Below are positions 42,283 through 51,435 of a stretch of 64,000 nt of DNA, piece by piece. The position numbers and the translations under genes were made by a program. Position 1 is the stretch's first letter; the number at the start of each line of letters is the position of its first letter. Below the pieces are notes generated by a model. It was not told the DNA's origin, made no database searches, and saw only the letters and a program-made list of their open reading frames with translations. The stretch is taken from positions 434,001-498,000 of the forward strand of contig NZ_CP062946.1 in the NCBI RefSeq assembly GCF_014898095.1, in the 5' to 3' direction. The DNA is from Thalassotalea sp. LPB0316 (GTDB taxonomy: Bacteria > Pseudomonadota > Gammaproteobacteria > Enterobacterales > Alteromonadaceae).

Positions 42283-42385
42283 AATGGTCTAACTAATAAG
42301 GTTTGTTCCGCGCCTGATTCAAAGCCAAAACAATTATTTCTCGATAAAGTAATTCTTCTTACTGTAGATCTATCGAAAGTTCTGG

Positions 42386-42391
42386 TATACT
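42386..42391 (+). promoter_or_regulatory. Putative -10 box of fusA2
   Basis: TATACT lies 42 bp before the fusA2 ATG. No good -35 is present at the right spacing, so the call is tentative. Confidence 0.35.
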
Positions 42392-42432
42392 CGCGCGGTT
42401 TTTAATCACTAACACTTACATAGAGTAATACA

Positions 42433-44520
42433 ATGGCAGATTTATCAAAATACAGAAATATTGGTATCTTCGCTCACGTTGATGCTGGTAAAACCACGAC
42501 AACCGAGCGTATCCTAAAACTTACAGGTATGATCCATAAGATTGGTGAAGTACATGACGGTGAGTCAACAACTGACTTCATGGAACAGGAAGCTGAGCGC
42601 GGTATCACTATCCAGTCTGCTGCTGTTACGTGTCAATGGAAAAACCACCGTTTCAACGTAATCGACACTCCTGGTCACGTTGACTTCACAGTTGAAGTAT
42701 ACCGTTCATTAAAAGTTCTTGACGGTGGTATTGGTGTATTCTGTGGTTCTGGTGGTGTTGAGCCGCAATCAGAAACTAACTGGCGTTACGCTAACGAATC
42801 TAAAGTTGCTCGTTTAATCTTCGTAAACAAATTAGACCGTTTAGGTGCTAACTTCTTCCGCGTTAAAGAGCAAGTTAAGAACGTATTAGGTGCTAACCCA
42901 CTTGTTATGACTTTACCAATCGGTGAAGAAGACAACTTCGTAGGTGTTGTTGACGTATTATCTCAAAAAGCATACGTATGGGACGATTCAGGCCAACCTG
43001 AAAACTACGAAATCACAGACATTCCAGCTGATTTAGTTGACCAAGCTGCTGAGTACCGTGAAATGTTAATCGAGACTGCATTAGAAGCAGACGAAGATTT
43101 ATTAATGGAATACTTAGAAGGCGAGTTAGACCCAACAGAAGAGCAAATCAAAGCGTGTATCCGTAAAGGTACTAACGAATTATTATTCTTCCCTACATAC
43201 TGTGGTTCTGCATTCAAGAACAAAGGTATGCAGTTATTATTAGACGCTGTTGTTGACTACTTACCATCACCAACTGAAGTTCCACCGCAACCGTTAACTG
43301 ACGAAGAAGGTGAACCTACTGGTGAATTCGCATTAGTTGACGCTGAAGAGCCGTTCCGTGCATTAGCGTTCAAAATTATGGATGACCGTTTCGGTGCTCT
43401 TACTTTCGTACGTATCTACTCAGGTCGTATTAAGAAAGGTGACACTATCCTTAACTCATTCACAGGTAAAACTGAGCGTGTTGGCCGTATGGTTGAGATG
43501 CAAGCAGAAGACCGTACTGAGCTTTCTGAAGCACAAGCGGGTGACATCATCGCTATCGTGGGTATGAAGAACGTTCAAACGGGTCACACTTTATGTGATG
43601 TTAAGAACCCTTGTACACTTGAAGCAATGGTATTCCCTGAGCCAGTAATCTCAATTGCTGTAGCACCAAAAGAGAAAGGTGGTGCTGAGAAGATGGGTAT
43701 TGCTATCGGTAAGATGGTTGCAGAAGATCCAACGTTCCAAGTTGAAACTGACGAAGATTCAGGTGAAACCATCCTTAAAGGTATGGGTGAACTTCACTTA
43801 GACATCAAAGTAGACATCCTTAAGCGTACTTACGGTGTTGACTTAGTTGTTGGTAAGCCACAAGTAGCATACCGTGAAACAATCACTCAAGAGATTGAAG
43901 ATTCTTACACGCATAAGAAACAATCTGGTGGTTCTGGTCAGTTCGGTAAGATCGACTACCGCATCAAGCCAGGCGAGCCAAACTCTGGCTTCAAGTTCAC
44001 TTCAACCGTTGTTGGTGGTAACGTTCCTAAAGAATTCTTCCCAGCAATCGAAAAAGGTTTCGCTGGTATGATGGAAGAAGGTCCAGTTGCTGGCTTCCCT
44101 GTATTAGACGTTGAAATCGAACTATTCGACGGTGGCTACCACGCGGTTGACTCTTCAGCAGTTGCGTTCGAAATCGCTGCTAAAGGCGCATTCCGTCAAT
44201 CAATGCCAAAAGCTGGTGCACAACTTCTTGAGCCAATCATGAAAGTTGACGTATTCACGCCAGAAGACAACGTTGGTGACGTAATCGGTGACCTTAACCG
44301 TCGTCGTGGTATGATCAAAGACCAAGAAGCTGGTACTACTGGTGTTCGCATCAAAGGTGACGTACCACTTTCTGAGATGTTTGGTTACATCGGTCACTTA
44401 CGTACAATCACTTCAGGTCGTGGTCAATTCTCTATGGAATTCAGCCACTACGCAGCTGCACCACAAAACGTAGCTGACCAAGTTATCGCTGAAGTTAAAG
44501 AGCGTAAAGAGAAGAAGTAA
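42433..44520 (+). CDS. fusA2: Second elongation factor G (EF-G paralogue)
   Basis: This 695-residue translational GTPase has all five G motifs: [37 protein letters not shown] and CGSAFKNKG. Domains II-V are complete. It is clearly diverged from the str-operon EF-G in this window. In domain IV loop I it has GGSGQFGKI where FusA has GGRGQFGHV, and loop II reads [14 protein letters not shown] against [14 protein letters not shown]. In other bacteria EF-G pairs split translocation and ribosome recycling; which task this one has is unknown. The narrow codon choice resembles highly expressed genes. The C-terminal codons VKERKEKK are duplicated twice downstream. Confidence 0.93.
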   Translation: MADLSKYRNIGIFAHVDAGKTTTTERILKLTGMIHKIGEVHDGESTTDFMEQEAERGITIQSAAVTCQWKNHRFNVIDTPGHVDFTVEVYRSLKVLDGGIGVFCGSGGVEPQSETNWRYANESKVARLIFVNKLDRLGANFFRVKEQVKNVLGANPLVMTLPIGEEDNFVGVVDVLSQKAYVWDDSGQPENYEITDIPADLVDQAAEYREMLIETALEADEDLLMEYLEGELDPTEEQIKACIRKGTNELLFFPTYCGSAFKNKGMQLLLDAVVDYLPSPTEVPPQPLTDEEGEPTGEFALVDAEEPFRALAFKIMDDRFGALTFVRIYSGRIKKGDTILNSFTGKTERVGRMVEMQAEDRTELSEAQAGDIIAIVGMKNVQTGHTLCDVKNPCTLEAMVFPEPVISIAVAPKEKGGAEKMGIAIGKMVAEDPTFQVETDEDSGETILKGMGELHLDIKVDILKRTYGVDLVVGKPQVAYRETITQEIEDSYTHKKQSGGSGQFGKIDYRIKPGEPNSGFKFTSTVVGGNVPKEFFPAIEKGFAGMMEEGPVAGFPVLDVEIELFDGGYHAVDSSAVAFEIAAKGAFRQSMPKAGAQLLEPIMKVDVFTPEDNVGDVIGDLNRRRGMIKDQEAGTTGVRIKGDVPLSEMFGYIGHLRTITSGRGQFSMEFSHYAAAPQNVADQVIAEVKERKEKK

Positions 44521-44541
44521 TTCTTTGCTAAAGTAACGTTT

Positions 44542-44569
44542 AAAAACCCGTCCATGTGACGGGTTTTTT
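44542..44569 (+). terminator. Rho-independent terminator of fusA2
   Basis: The arms CCCGTC and GACGGG, extended by A and T runs, with a 5-base loop, lie 21 bp after the fusA2 stop and are followed by six T residues and then TTTTTA. Confidence 0.93.
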
Positions 44570-44600
44570 GTTTTTAGCTCAAGCAACAGATGCCATTCAG

Positions 44601-44717
44601 GCAATGTGTTAAGCGGCATTCTCAGCCACTATACATAAACCTCTGCCTACAAAATGGAGATCCCAGAACAAGTCTGGGACGACTTCGTCGGTTAAAGAGC
44701 GCAACGCTAAGAAGTAA
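44601..44717 (+). repeat. Direct repeat copy 1: 90-bp module plus fusA2-like tail
   Basis: A 90-bp module (44601-44690), containing the stem CCCAGA/TCTGGG and ending GACTTCGTCG, is followed directly by 27 bases that read VKERNAKK-stop. These align with the true fusA2 end [12 protein letters not shown] in frame. A degraded version of the fusA2 terminator follows. The 117-bp whole recurs at 44856-44972 with about ten to fifteen substitutions. Confidence 0.85.
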
Positions 44718-44747
44718 TTAACTTAAAAAGTTAATAAGCTTTATTAG

Positions 44748-44770
44748 AAACCCGCACTTGTTACGGGTTT
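44748..44770 (+). terminator. Terminator copy after the first duplicated fusA2 tail
   Basis: The arms AAACCCG and CGGGTTT are followed by CTTGTTTTTAG, which mirrors the sequence after the true fusA2 terminator (TTTGTTTTTAG). It appears to be a diverged duplicate of that terminator. Confidence 0.7.
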
Positions 44771-44855
44771 CTTGTTTTTAGCCCAAATAAAAGACCTCAC
44801 CACTCCTGTTCATCCATGAGCCAGGAGAATTAGTTTATCCATGTACGTCATTTCC

Positions 44856-44972
44856 GCAATATGTTGAGCGGGATTATCAGCCACTATGCATAAACCTCTG
44901 CCTACAAAAAGGAGATCCCAGAACAAGTCTGGGACGACTTCGTCGGTTAAAGATCGTGTTAATAAGAAGTAA
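44856..44972 (+). repeat. Direct repeat copy 2: 90-bp module plus fusA2-like tail
   Basis: The same 90-bp module (44856-44945) is followed by 27 bases reading VKDRVNKK-stop (44946-44972), again the reading frame of the EF-G C-terminus. Nine bases later the palindrome that received the IS begins, so the third terminator is missing. Confidence 0.85.
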
Positions 44973-44981
44973 TATTTATAG

Positions 44982-45007
44982 GGGGTCAGAGTCATTTGAC
45001 TCTGACC
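44982..45007. repeat. Palindrome interrupted by the IS
   Basis: GGGGTCAGAGTC (44982-44993), a 4-base loop, then GACTCTGACC to the IS edge. With one copy of the target duplication removed, the pre-insertion site reads as a perfect inverted repeat with 12-bp arms, GACTCTGACCCC being the right arm. Such palindromes are common REP-like sequences in marine gammaproteobacteria. Confidence 0.75.
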
Positions 45008-46342
45008 CTGAGCCATCCCCACAAATAATTTAATTTTTTCAAACAGTTATATTATTTTAAAAATTTGGAACTTTCATGGCGGTTGATGATCTGATCAATC
45101 GCCAAAAAGAAAAGCCATAACCACACATGAAAGTTACCACTAGTTTGCAGCAAACCTTTTTAAAGATCACTAATAATATTCACGCCAAGCGCCGAATGGC
45201 TATTAAAAGCTGTGTCGATAGCTTACTACTCGATAGTTTTGCGACCGTGACATCAATTGGACGTGGTATTGATAGTTGTGCCTATGAAAAGCATTCAATT
45301 AAGCGTGCTGACAGACTACTCTCCAATGCGCATCTGTATAGAGAACGTGTTGATATATATAGGGAAATGACTTCGTTGCACATATCTCCCTATAGTCGCC
45401 CGCTCATTCAAGTTGATTGGTCAGACTTAGATAATCGCAAGCGTAATTTTCTAATTCGAGCATCTGTTGCTTTGGATGGTCGTAGTATTACGGTCTATGA
45501 AGAGGTGCACGGCATGGCTACTAAGGAAAAGCCTGCGACTCATAAAGCGTTTTTAATCTCGCTTGCACAAGTACTACCTGCGTGCTGTAGACCAGTCATT
45601 GTAACAGATGGCGGTTTTAAAGTGCCTTGGTTTAAACAAATTCTCAAATTGGGTTGGGATTTTATCGGACGTATACGTGGCAATAATTATTATAATTGCA
45701 CCGGTAATCAATGGTTGCACATTAGTAAGCTACATGAAATTGCAACACCGACACCAAAATACTTCATTGGACACATAACTAAAACTAACCCATTAGCAGT
45801 TAACGTTGTTGTTTATAAAAGTAAATCTAAAGGTCGTAAATCATTGAATAATGAAGGGCTACCTCGGAAAAGTAAGCTTGCTAAACAACATGCTAAAAGT
45901 GGGCGAGAGCCCTGGGTACTAGCTACATCCCTCATAACATCTTCAAACACAGCAAAGCGTATTGTTGAGCTTTATAAAACACGGATGCAGGAAGAAGAGG
46001 CGTTTAGAGATGTAAAAAGTGAGCGCTATGGCTTTAGTTTAAACTTACACCTTAGCTACAAAACTCATAGACTCAACAACCTATTATTGCTAACAACTAT
46101 TGCTCATTGGTTATCGATTATAGTGGGTGTTTGTGGTGAGATTAGCCGAGTTGCGAGACGGTACCAAGCAAACACTACACGTAATAAACGCGTATTGTCC
46201 TTGTCGTTTCTTGGACGAAGACTGATAAGAGATAAGCGGTTTAAGTGCTCAAAAGCCTTAGTTCGGCTGGCCTTTGAGCAAATAAATCGCGTTATATCCT
46301 ACTGGAATACTTGCGATGCTTAAATTTGTGGGGATCCCTCAG
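45008..46342 (+). mobile_element. IS10-like insertion sequence (IS4 family), 1335 bp, intact
   Basis: The ends are CTGAGCCATCCCCACAAAT (45008-45026) and, inverted, ATTTGTGGGGATCCCTCAG (46324-46342): a 19-bp inverted repeat with two mismatches that resembles the IS10 end CTGAGAGATCCCC. A perfect 9-bp target duplication ACTCTGACC flanks it (44999-45007 and 46343-46351), the size expected for IS10. One complete transposase gene fills it. It inserted into the right arm of a palindrome. Confidence 0.95.
45127..46323 (+). CDS. IS4 family transposase, IS10 group
   Basis: This 398-residue DDE transposase follows the IS10 transposase along most of its length. Catalytic residues are Asp97 (QVDWSD), Asp161 (VIVTDGGFKVPW) and Glu290, the last within the YREK signature Tyr283-Arg286-Glu290-Lys297 (YKTRMQEEEAFRDVK). 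N-terminal and insertion domains look complete and there is no stop or frameshift, so it may still be active. The gene ends 19 bp before the right end of the element. Confidence 0.95.
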   Translation: MKVTTSLQQTFLKITNNIHAKRRMAIKSCVDSLLLDSFATVTSIGRGIDSCAYEKHSIKRADRLLSNAHLYRERVDIYREMTSLHISPYSRPLIQVDWSDLDNRKRNFLIRASVALDGRSITVYEEVHGMATKEKPATHKAFLISLAQVLPACCRPVIVTDGGFKVPWFKQILKLGWDFIGRIRGNNYYNCTGNQWLHISKLHEIATPTPKYFIGHITKTNPLAVNVVVYKSKSKGRKSLNNEGLPRKSKLAKQHAKSGREPWVLATSLITSSNTAKRIVELYKTRMQEEEAFRDVKSERYGFSLNLHLSYKTHRLNNLLLLTTIAHWLSIIVGVCGEISRVARRYQANTTRNKRVLSLSFLGRRLIRDKRFKCSKALVRLAFEQINRVISYWNTCDA

Positions 46343-46403
46343 ACTCTGACCCCAAAATGATCTTTGTAGATACAGACCTTCGTCGGAATGACGCCTCATC
46401 GTC

Positions 46404-46423
46404 ATACCGGCGAAGGCCGGTAT
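46404..46423. repeat. REP-like hairpin between the IS and rluF
   Basis: ATACCGGC and GCCGGTAT pair perfectly around GAAG. The flanking GTCAT is shared with the tandem array near 50.5 kb, and the segment TTCGTCGGAATGACG just upstream is a related fragment. The rest of the 46352-46576 gap holds nothing I recognise. Confidence 0.6.
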
Positions 46424-46576
46424 CTTATTTTCTGACTTAACTAATCGGCATTAGTCCATGTGGTGGCTTTTTTAATACTCAAAATTAACAGGTCCTTACA
46501 TCCCTAAAGAAATAGCTGTCTTTTCGTTTTACTGGCTTGATATAATTGTGCTTATTTTTTCGCGACTTTATCTACC

Positions 46577-47311
46577 ATGACAGAACCGAAACGACTCAAT
46601 AAATTTATCAGCGAATCTGGTTTTTGCTCGCGCCGCGAGGCAGACAAACTAATTTCGGCCAACAGAGTAACGATTAACGGTAAAGTGCCTGAGCTCGGCA
46701 CTAAAGTGATGCCGGAGGATAAAGTCGCTGTAGATGGTAAAGCTATTAATGCAATGCCGAGTAACAAATCTGATCGCGTCTATATCGCTTATAACAAACC
46801 GATTGGTATCACCTGTACGACAGAGAGACACGTAAAAGGTAATATTATTGATGCAATCAACCACAAACAACGCATATTTCCAATTGGCCGTATAGATAAA
46901 CCGTCTGAGGGCTTAATTTTCCTGACTAGTGACGGTGATATTGTCAATAAGATCCTCAGGGCAGAAAACGCCCATGAAAAAGAATATGTAGTAACGGTAG
47001 ATAAGCCAATTAGTGAACGCTTTGTTTCTCGCATGTCACGTGGCGTACCTATTTTAGGCACAATAACTAAGCCCTGTAAGGTGACTATGCAAAGTAAGTT
47101 TGTCTTTCGCATAGTGCTAACCCAAGGCCTTAATCGGCAAATTCGACGCATGTGTGAATACTTAGGTTATGACGTGAAAAAGCTTAAACGCACGCGTATT
47201 ATGAATGTATCAATTGCTGGTTTACGCCCTGGTCAATGGCGTGATCTAACTGATGAAGAAATGAAAGAGATTAATTCTGCCGTCAAGCACTCAAAAAAGA
47301 CTGCTGATTAA
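46577..47311 (+). CDS. rluF: 23S rRNA pseudouridine(2604) synthase RluF
   Basis: This 244-residue pseudouridine synthase has an N-terminal S4 domain ([21 protein letters not shown]) and the RsuA/RluB-type catalytic domain with Asp107 in [17 protein letters not shown]. The block [29 protein letters not shown] matches E. coli RluF closely, which modifies U2604 of 23S rRNA and tRNA-Tyr U35. Gene order gives no further hint. It is followed by a shared bidirectional terminator. Confidence 0.92.
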   Translation: MTEPKRLNKFISESGFCSRREADKLISANRVTINGKVPELGTKVMPEDKVAVDGKAINAMPSNKSDRVYIAYNKPIGITCTTERHVKGNIIDAINHKQRIFPIGRIDKPSEGLIFLTSDGDIVNKILRAENAHEKEYVVTVDKPISERFVSRMSRGVPILGTITKPCKVTMQSKFVFRIVLTQGLNRQIRRMCEYLGYDVKKLKRTRIMNVSIAGLRPGQWRDLTDEEMKEINSAVKHSKKTAD

Positions 47312-47343
47312 GGTTATGATTTAGCCTATTAAAGTAAGTACAT

Positions 47344-47370
47344 AAAAAAACCGCCGATTGGCGGTTTTTT
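47344..47370. terminator. Bidirectional terminator between rluF and the TonB receptor gene
   Basis: Seven A, CCGCC, GATT, GGCGG and six T form a symmetric hairpin between two convergent genes, serving both. Confidence 0.93.
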
Positions 47371-47389
47371 CTTGGGTTAGCGATACTAA

Positions 47390-49564
47390 TTAAAACTCGT
47401 ATCTATAACCAACTGTCATTGTACGTGGTTTACCCACCATAATTGAACCATGCGTTTTACTTGTCACGTATTCTTCATCAAGTAAGTTATCAATATTGAA
47501 GGTCACTTGTTGATTTTTAGCAAATGCATAGTGAGCGGCAAAATCGACGACTGTGCGACTGTCGATATCTTCCTCTGTATAGCTACCTTGGCCAGCTTCT
47601 ACGCGCATTTTACCCATGTAACGCACTAATAAATCACTACGCCAGTTGTCGCCTTCTAAACCAACTGTTAGTTGTAATTGATTCTCAGGGACATACGGCA
47701 TTTCGTCACCCGCGACTACATCGCCCCAAGTATCAAGATCTGACGAGAAGTCATTCTTGAATTCTGTGCTAGTGTAGGTATAGGTTAAATCTACCGGCAT
47801 TGCCATCTTACCTAAGTCAGCAACATAGCCCGCTTTTAACTCAAAACCTTTTACATCAACTTCACCAGCGTTGTACTGGTTGCCGATATTGTCATCGTCA
47901 CAACCTTGGCTAGCAGTACAGTTGCCATGCATATTTGAGTAGTCAGAGTAAAATGCAATCGCTTCAGCACTGATGTTGTCTTGGTTAAAGCGCAAGCCTA
48001 ACTCGTAGTTAACACTCTTTTCGCTCTCTGCAGATTCATTACCCGGAGCAGGTGGCGCGAAGCCTTTTTGAATACCACCAAGTAAAACAACATCTTGATT
48101 TAGCTTATAAGTTAACGCTAAAGACGGTAACCAAACATCAGTATCGTTTTTCTTGTGTGAAGGTGTAGCTGTGCGGCCAGGATCAGACTTGCCCCAGTCA
48201 TTGCGCTCAATCGTCATATCTTCGTAACGCAAACCTGCATTAATAACAAAGTCATTAATTGTGTATTCGTCGTGCACAAAAATAGCAAGTGCGCTTGCAC
48301 TGTCGATACGGTTAGAATCAGTGCCAGGAACACCAGCTTCTGTTTGAGTCATATCGTAGTTTTGGTCAATAACATAGTCATCAACCCACTGGAAACGGTC
48401 CATTTCATCTTCATGGTAACGAACACCCACTTTTACTTGATGATCGTTTAAGTCGGCAAATAACGTCGATTGAACACCTTTCGCTAAATACGCGCGATTA
48501 TTCGCTTTAACTTGAACATCAAGATCTCCAATAGTAGGATCAGCATCAAAATCAGCTGCCGCATCAATACCGCCTGAACTCAGGCTCATACCGTTAACTT
48601 TACTGGTTTTATACCAGTTACGCTTAAAGTCATTGTAGTATGCAGTCGTACCTAACGTGAAACGCTTTGAAATATCAATACTATGGTTCACTTGAAACTG
48701 CTTGTGTTCCGTACTCATGTTGTCTAATTGAGACGCTGAGTAACGCGAGTATGGATTTGCGTCAAAATCTGCTTGAGTTAAGCCCATATAAGTTTCATCT
48801 GAACTTTCATCTGCATATTTAACTTTGAACTCTAACTCTTGATAGTACTGAGCTGACTTATCTGAATTTACTTTAACTTTCGCTAAAATATCATTCTTCT
48901 TAAAACCGGTATCAGCATTGCTGTGGTTCACATCTTTAAAACCGTCTGCTTGATAATGAAACACTTCAACAACAGAGCTCATTTGCTCACCGCTACCACC
49001 AACATAACCATGTACTTTGGCAAAGCCATCTTCGCCAGCTTGCAATGCAAGACGACCAGCGATATCTTCGGTTGGAATTTGGCGAGACAACATGTTAATT
49101 ACACCACCTGTTGTACGCGGACCAAACATCGCACTAGAAGTACCTTTTAATACTTCAACACTTTCCATACGGCCAGATGTTGGGAAGTAGTATGCTGAAG
49201 GCGCGGCATATGGTGCAGGTGCTGCCAATACACCATCTTCCATAATGGTTACTTTTTCACTGCGGTTTTGGCCTGTACCACGCATACCTACGTTCGGGCG
49301 CAAGCCGTAGCCGTCTTCTTCAAGTACATATACGCCTGGAACTGCCGTTAATGTGCGCATGATATCAGTGTAGTCAAAACGATCTAACGCTTCTTGATTT
49401 AGGTGATGAGCACTACCTGGAATATCATTAACAGAATTTGTATGACCAAAAATAGATAAATGCTCAATATCATCAGCTTTATCGTCAGCAACTGCTGTAA
49501 AAGATAGTGCCGCAGTAATAGCCGTAGCGATAATCGCAGGTTTAAATGCTTGGTTGAAAGACAT
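47390..49564 (-). CDS. TonB-dependent receptor, FecA-like siderophore/iron transporter
   Basis: This 724-residue outer-membrane receptor has a signal peptide (about 1-26, ending TAVADD), a TonB-box-like stretch (IEHLSIFGH), a plug domain with LTAVPGVYVLEEDGYGLRPNVGMRG and VEVLKGTSSAMFGPRTTGGVINM, and a 22-strand-type barrel ending MTVGYRYEF. The plug is closest in style to FecA, the ferric dicitrate receptor, but the ligand is uncertain. A Fur-box match lies 62 bp upstream. No FecI/FecR regulators are next to it, and it lacks a FecA N-terminal signalling domain. Confidence 0.88.
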   Translation of the reverse strand: MSFNQAFKPAIIATAITAALSFTAVADDKADDIEHLSIFGHTNSVNDIPGSAHHLNQEALDRFDYTDIMRTLTAVPGVYVLEEDGYGLRPNVGMRGTGQNRSEKVTIMEDGVLAAPAPYAAPSAYYFPTSGRMESVEVLKGTSSAMFGPRTTGGVINMLSRQIPTEDIAGRLALQAGEDGFAKVHGYVGGSGEQMSSVVEVFHYQADGFKDVNHSNADTGFKKNDILAKVKVNSDKSAQYYQELEFKVKYADESSDETYMGLTQADFDANPYSRYSASQLDNMSTEHKQFQVNHSIDISKRFTLGTTAYYNDFKRNWYKTSKVNGMSLSSGGIDAAADFDADPTIGDLDVQVKANNRAYLAKGVQSTLFADLNDHQVKVGVRYHEDEMDRFQWVDDYVIDQNYDMTQTEAGVPGTDSNRIDSASALAIFVHDEYTINDFVINAGLRYEDMTIERNDWGKSDPGRTATPSHKKNDTDVWLPSLALTYKLNQDVVLLGGIQKGFAPPAPGNESAESEKSVNYELGLRFNQDNISAEAIAFYSDYSNMHGNCTASQGCDDDNIGNQYNAGEVDVKGFELKAGYVADLGKMAMPVDLTYTYTSTEFKNDFSSDLDTWGDVVAGDEMPYVPENQLQLTVGLEGDNWRSDLLVRYMGKMRVEAGQGSYTEEDIDSRTVVDFAAHYAFAKNQQVTFNIDNLLDEEYVTSKTHGSIMVGKPRTMTVGYRYEF

Positions 49565-49625
49565 TGTTAACTCACTAGAAAATAGGTTTATTATTAAATT
49601 GGCGGTATTAAAACAGAACTACTAA

Positions 49626-49640
49626 TGAGAATCAATATCA
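49626..49640 (-). promoter_or_regulatory. Putative Fur box upstream of the TonB receptor gene
   Basis: TGAGAAT-C-AATATCA matches the 7-1-7 Fur consensus TGATAAT-N-ATTATCA at 12 of 14 positions. It is placed where a repressor would block the promoter of the FecA-like gene, so iron repression is likely. The remainder of the 412-bp gap to the CreA gene contains only a possible promoter of that gene (TCCACA, 17 bp, TATATT at 49913-49941). Confidence 0.7.
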
Positions 49641-49976
49641 TTTCCATTTTATTTAATGATTAAGATCAAATTTTAGGTTATTAGTTATATTTAAATGTAG
49701 TTAATCATGCTGTTTAACTGAGCGTTCCAGTCGAATAATTAAATGATTGAGATGTAAGTCCTGTGCCACGTAGACGGAATAAATTAATAGTGGCTCGAAC
49801 TAAGGCGTATCCCTTTCTTTCGCGTTGTAAGGCATGTAGCCCTACTTTTCTGCATAGCCTAAAATTGGCAACAACGCGTTAAATAGCCCTTTGCGCATAA
49901 TAGTGCTTAAGTTCCACAACTTGGGTAATAAAAGGTATATTAATTAGCGCAATATCGTGTTTAACAAGGAAAAGCG

Positions 49977-50450
49977 ATGAGAAGATTTTTATTAACATTG
50001 ACAATGGCTGCAGCCATTACCGGCTGTTCGGATAATGAAGTAGGTGATGTATCACTTGGCATGTTTACTACAAAAGATATTAAAGTAACCTCATTAACTG
50101 ATGACAAAATTCCTGGTGTAACATGTCATGTTGCCTCGATAGAAGCAGACCTGAGTTTTTCAGACCCAAGTGACAGTTCAATTTCGTGTCGTCAAACAGG
50201 CGAGATAACGGCGAGTATGATTGCCGCAATTGATAAAAGTGATTCTGGCGAAGTGGTGTTTAAAAAATCTAAAAGTATTTTCTTCAAAACCATGAAAGTT
50301 AGGCGTATCTACGATGCCAAACATCAAACCCTTTTATATATTTCATATACCACCAAAGAAACCGAAGGTAGTTTTAAACATAGTTTATCAACGGTACCAC
50401 TCCTTGGCACAAAAGCTTATATAACGCCGGTTGACTTACCGTCATCCTAG
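49977..50450 (+). CDS. CreA family lipoprotein
   Basis: This 157-residue protein has a lipoprotein signal with lipobox ITGC at Cys17, then a domain matching E. coli CreA: GVTCHVASIEADLSF, SDSSISCRQTGEIT, GEVVFKKSKSIFFKTMKVRRIYDAKHQTLLYISYTTKETEGS. The CreA function is not established. E. coli CreA has a plain signal peptide, so the lipoprotein form here is a difference. The first four bases of the adjacent repeat array lie just beyond the stop. Confidence 0.85.
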   Translation: MRRFLLTLTMAAAITGCSDNEVGDVSLGMFTTKDIKVTSLTDDKIPGVTCHVASIEADLSFSDPSDSSISCRQTGEITASMIAAIDKSDSGEVVFKKSKSIFFKTMKVRRIYDAKHQTLLYISYTTKETEGSFKHSLSTVPLLGTKAYITPVDLPSS

Positions 50451-50459
50451 TCACGTACC

Positions 50460-51187
50460 GTCATCCTGAGGATTGAAGCGAGCTCAGGATCTCCTGACGT
50501 TACAACGAGTCTTATTAACAAGAGATTCCGGCCTAAAACACTGCCGGAATGACGAATACCACACAATCATTCTCCTCTAATGCCGTCATCCTGAGGAGCA
50601 AAGCGAGCTCAGGATCTCTTGACGTTACAACGAGTCTTATTAACAAGAGATTCCGGCCTAAAACACTGCCGGAATGACGAATACCACACAATCATTCTCC
50701 TCCAATGCCGTCATCCTGAGGAGCAAAGCGAGCTCAGGATCTCCTGACGTTACAACAAGTCTTATCAACAAAGGATTCCGGCCTAAAACACCGCCAGAAT
50801 GACGAATACCACACAATCACTCTCCTCCAATGCCGTCATCCTGAGAAGTGACGCGAGCTCAGGATCTCCTGACGTTACAACGAGCGTTGCGTTAATCAAC
50901 AAAAGATTCCACCCTAAAACACCGCCGGAATGACGAATACCACAAAATCATTCTGCTTCAATGTCGTCATCCTGAGGAGTGAAGCGAGCTCAGGATCTCC
51001 TGACATTACAACGAGTCTTATTAACAAGAGATTCCGGCCTAAAACACTGCCGGAATGACGAATACCACACAATAATTCCCCTCCAATGCCGTCATCCTGA
51101 GGAGCAAAGCGAGCTCAGGATCTCTTGACGTTACAACGAGTCTTATTAATAAGAGATTCCGGCCTAAAACACCGCCGGAATGACGAA
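50460..51187. repeat. Tandem array of six ~125-bp repeats
   Basis: Units begin with GTCATCCTGAG at 50460, 50585, 50710, 50835, 50966 and 51091 (period 125, once 131 because of a 6-base insertion in unit 4). Each unit has two stems: ATCCTGAG/CTCAGGAT and ATTCCGGC/GCCGGAAT, ending GGAATGACGAATACC. Units are near-identical, implying recent expansion or ongoing homogenisation. There are no unique spacers and no coding sequence. An abortive GTCATCCTAG copy lies at 50441. Confidence 0.95.
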
Positions 51188-51199
51188 TATGTTAAAAAC

Positions 51200-51228
51200 A
51201 AAAAAGAGCACCGAAGTGCTCTTTTTTT
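51200..51228 (-). terminator. Duplicate copy of the tufA terminator
   Basis: GAGCAC-CGAA-GTGCTC flanked by six A and seven T is identical (apart from one A) to the tufA terminator at 51406-51435. It follows the tuf relic at 51251-51292 in the same orientation. Confidence 0.9.
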
Positions 51229-51250
51229 AGGTTTGGTTTGTTATCAAAGA

Positions 51251-51292
51251 TTAGTCAAGAATCTTAGATACAACACCAGCACCTACTGTACG
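51251..51292 (-). pseudogene. Relic of the 3' end of a tuf gene
   Basis: These 42 bases are identical to the last 14 codons of tufA ([17 protein letters not shown]) at 51458-51499. With the downstream spacer and terminator, about 98 bp are duplicated, 207 bp apart. Upstream of the relic the match ends abruptly. The 107 bp between it and the true tufA terminator contain small stems (for example AGTCC/GGACT followed by GTTTTT on the - strand) and no gene. Confidence 0.9.
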
Positions 51293-51405
51293 CCGCTCAA
51301 CTGCGCGCCAGAGGCGCTTGTGAAAATTACTAAAAACAGTCCATTAGGACTCTTTTCTTAACGCATTTTCTCATCACGGAACACCGTGAAGCTGGCCTCT
51401 AAAAC

Positions 51406-51435
51406 AAAAAAAGAGCACCGAAGTGCTCTTTTTTT
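51406..51435 (-). terminator. Rho-independent terminator of tufA
   Basis: GAGCAC-CGAA-GTGCTC between runs of seven A and seven T, 22 bp after the tufA stop. A strong symmetric terminator. Confidence 0.95.

Noticed and set aside
44982..46353. Outer GGGGTCAGAGTC/GACTCTGACCCC taken as the IS ends
   Set aside because: Flanks of these outer repeats do not match as target duplications. The inner CTGAG-type ends give a perfect 9-bp duplication and resemble IS10 ends, so the outer repeat is the pre-existing target palindrome.
50460..51187. CRISPR array
   Set aside because: Units of 125 bp are contiguous and near-identical with no unique spacers, and no cas gene is present.
51125..51361. A 78-codon + strand frame across the end of the tandem array
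   Set aside because: It is made of repeat, terminator and antisense tuf relic sequence and has no coding features.
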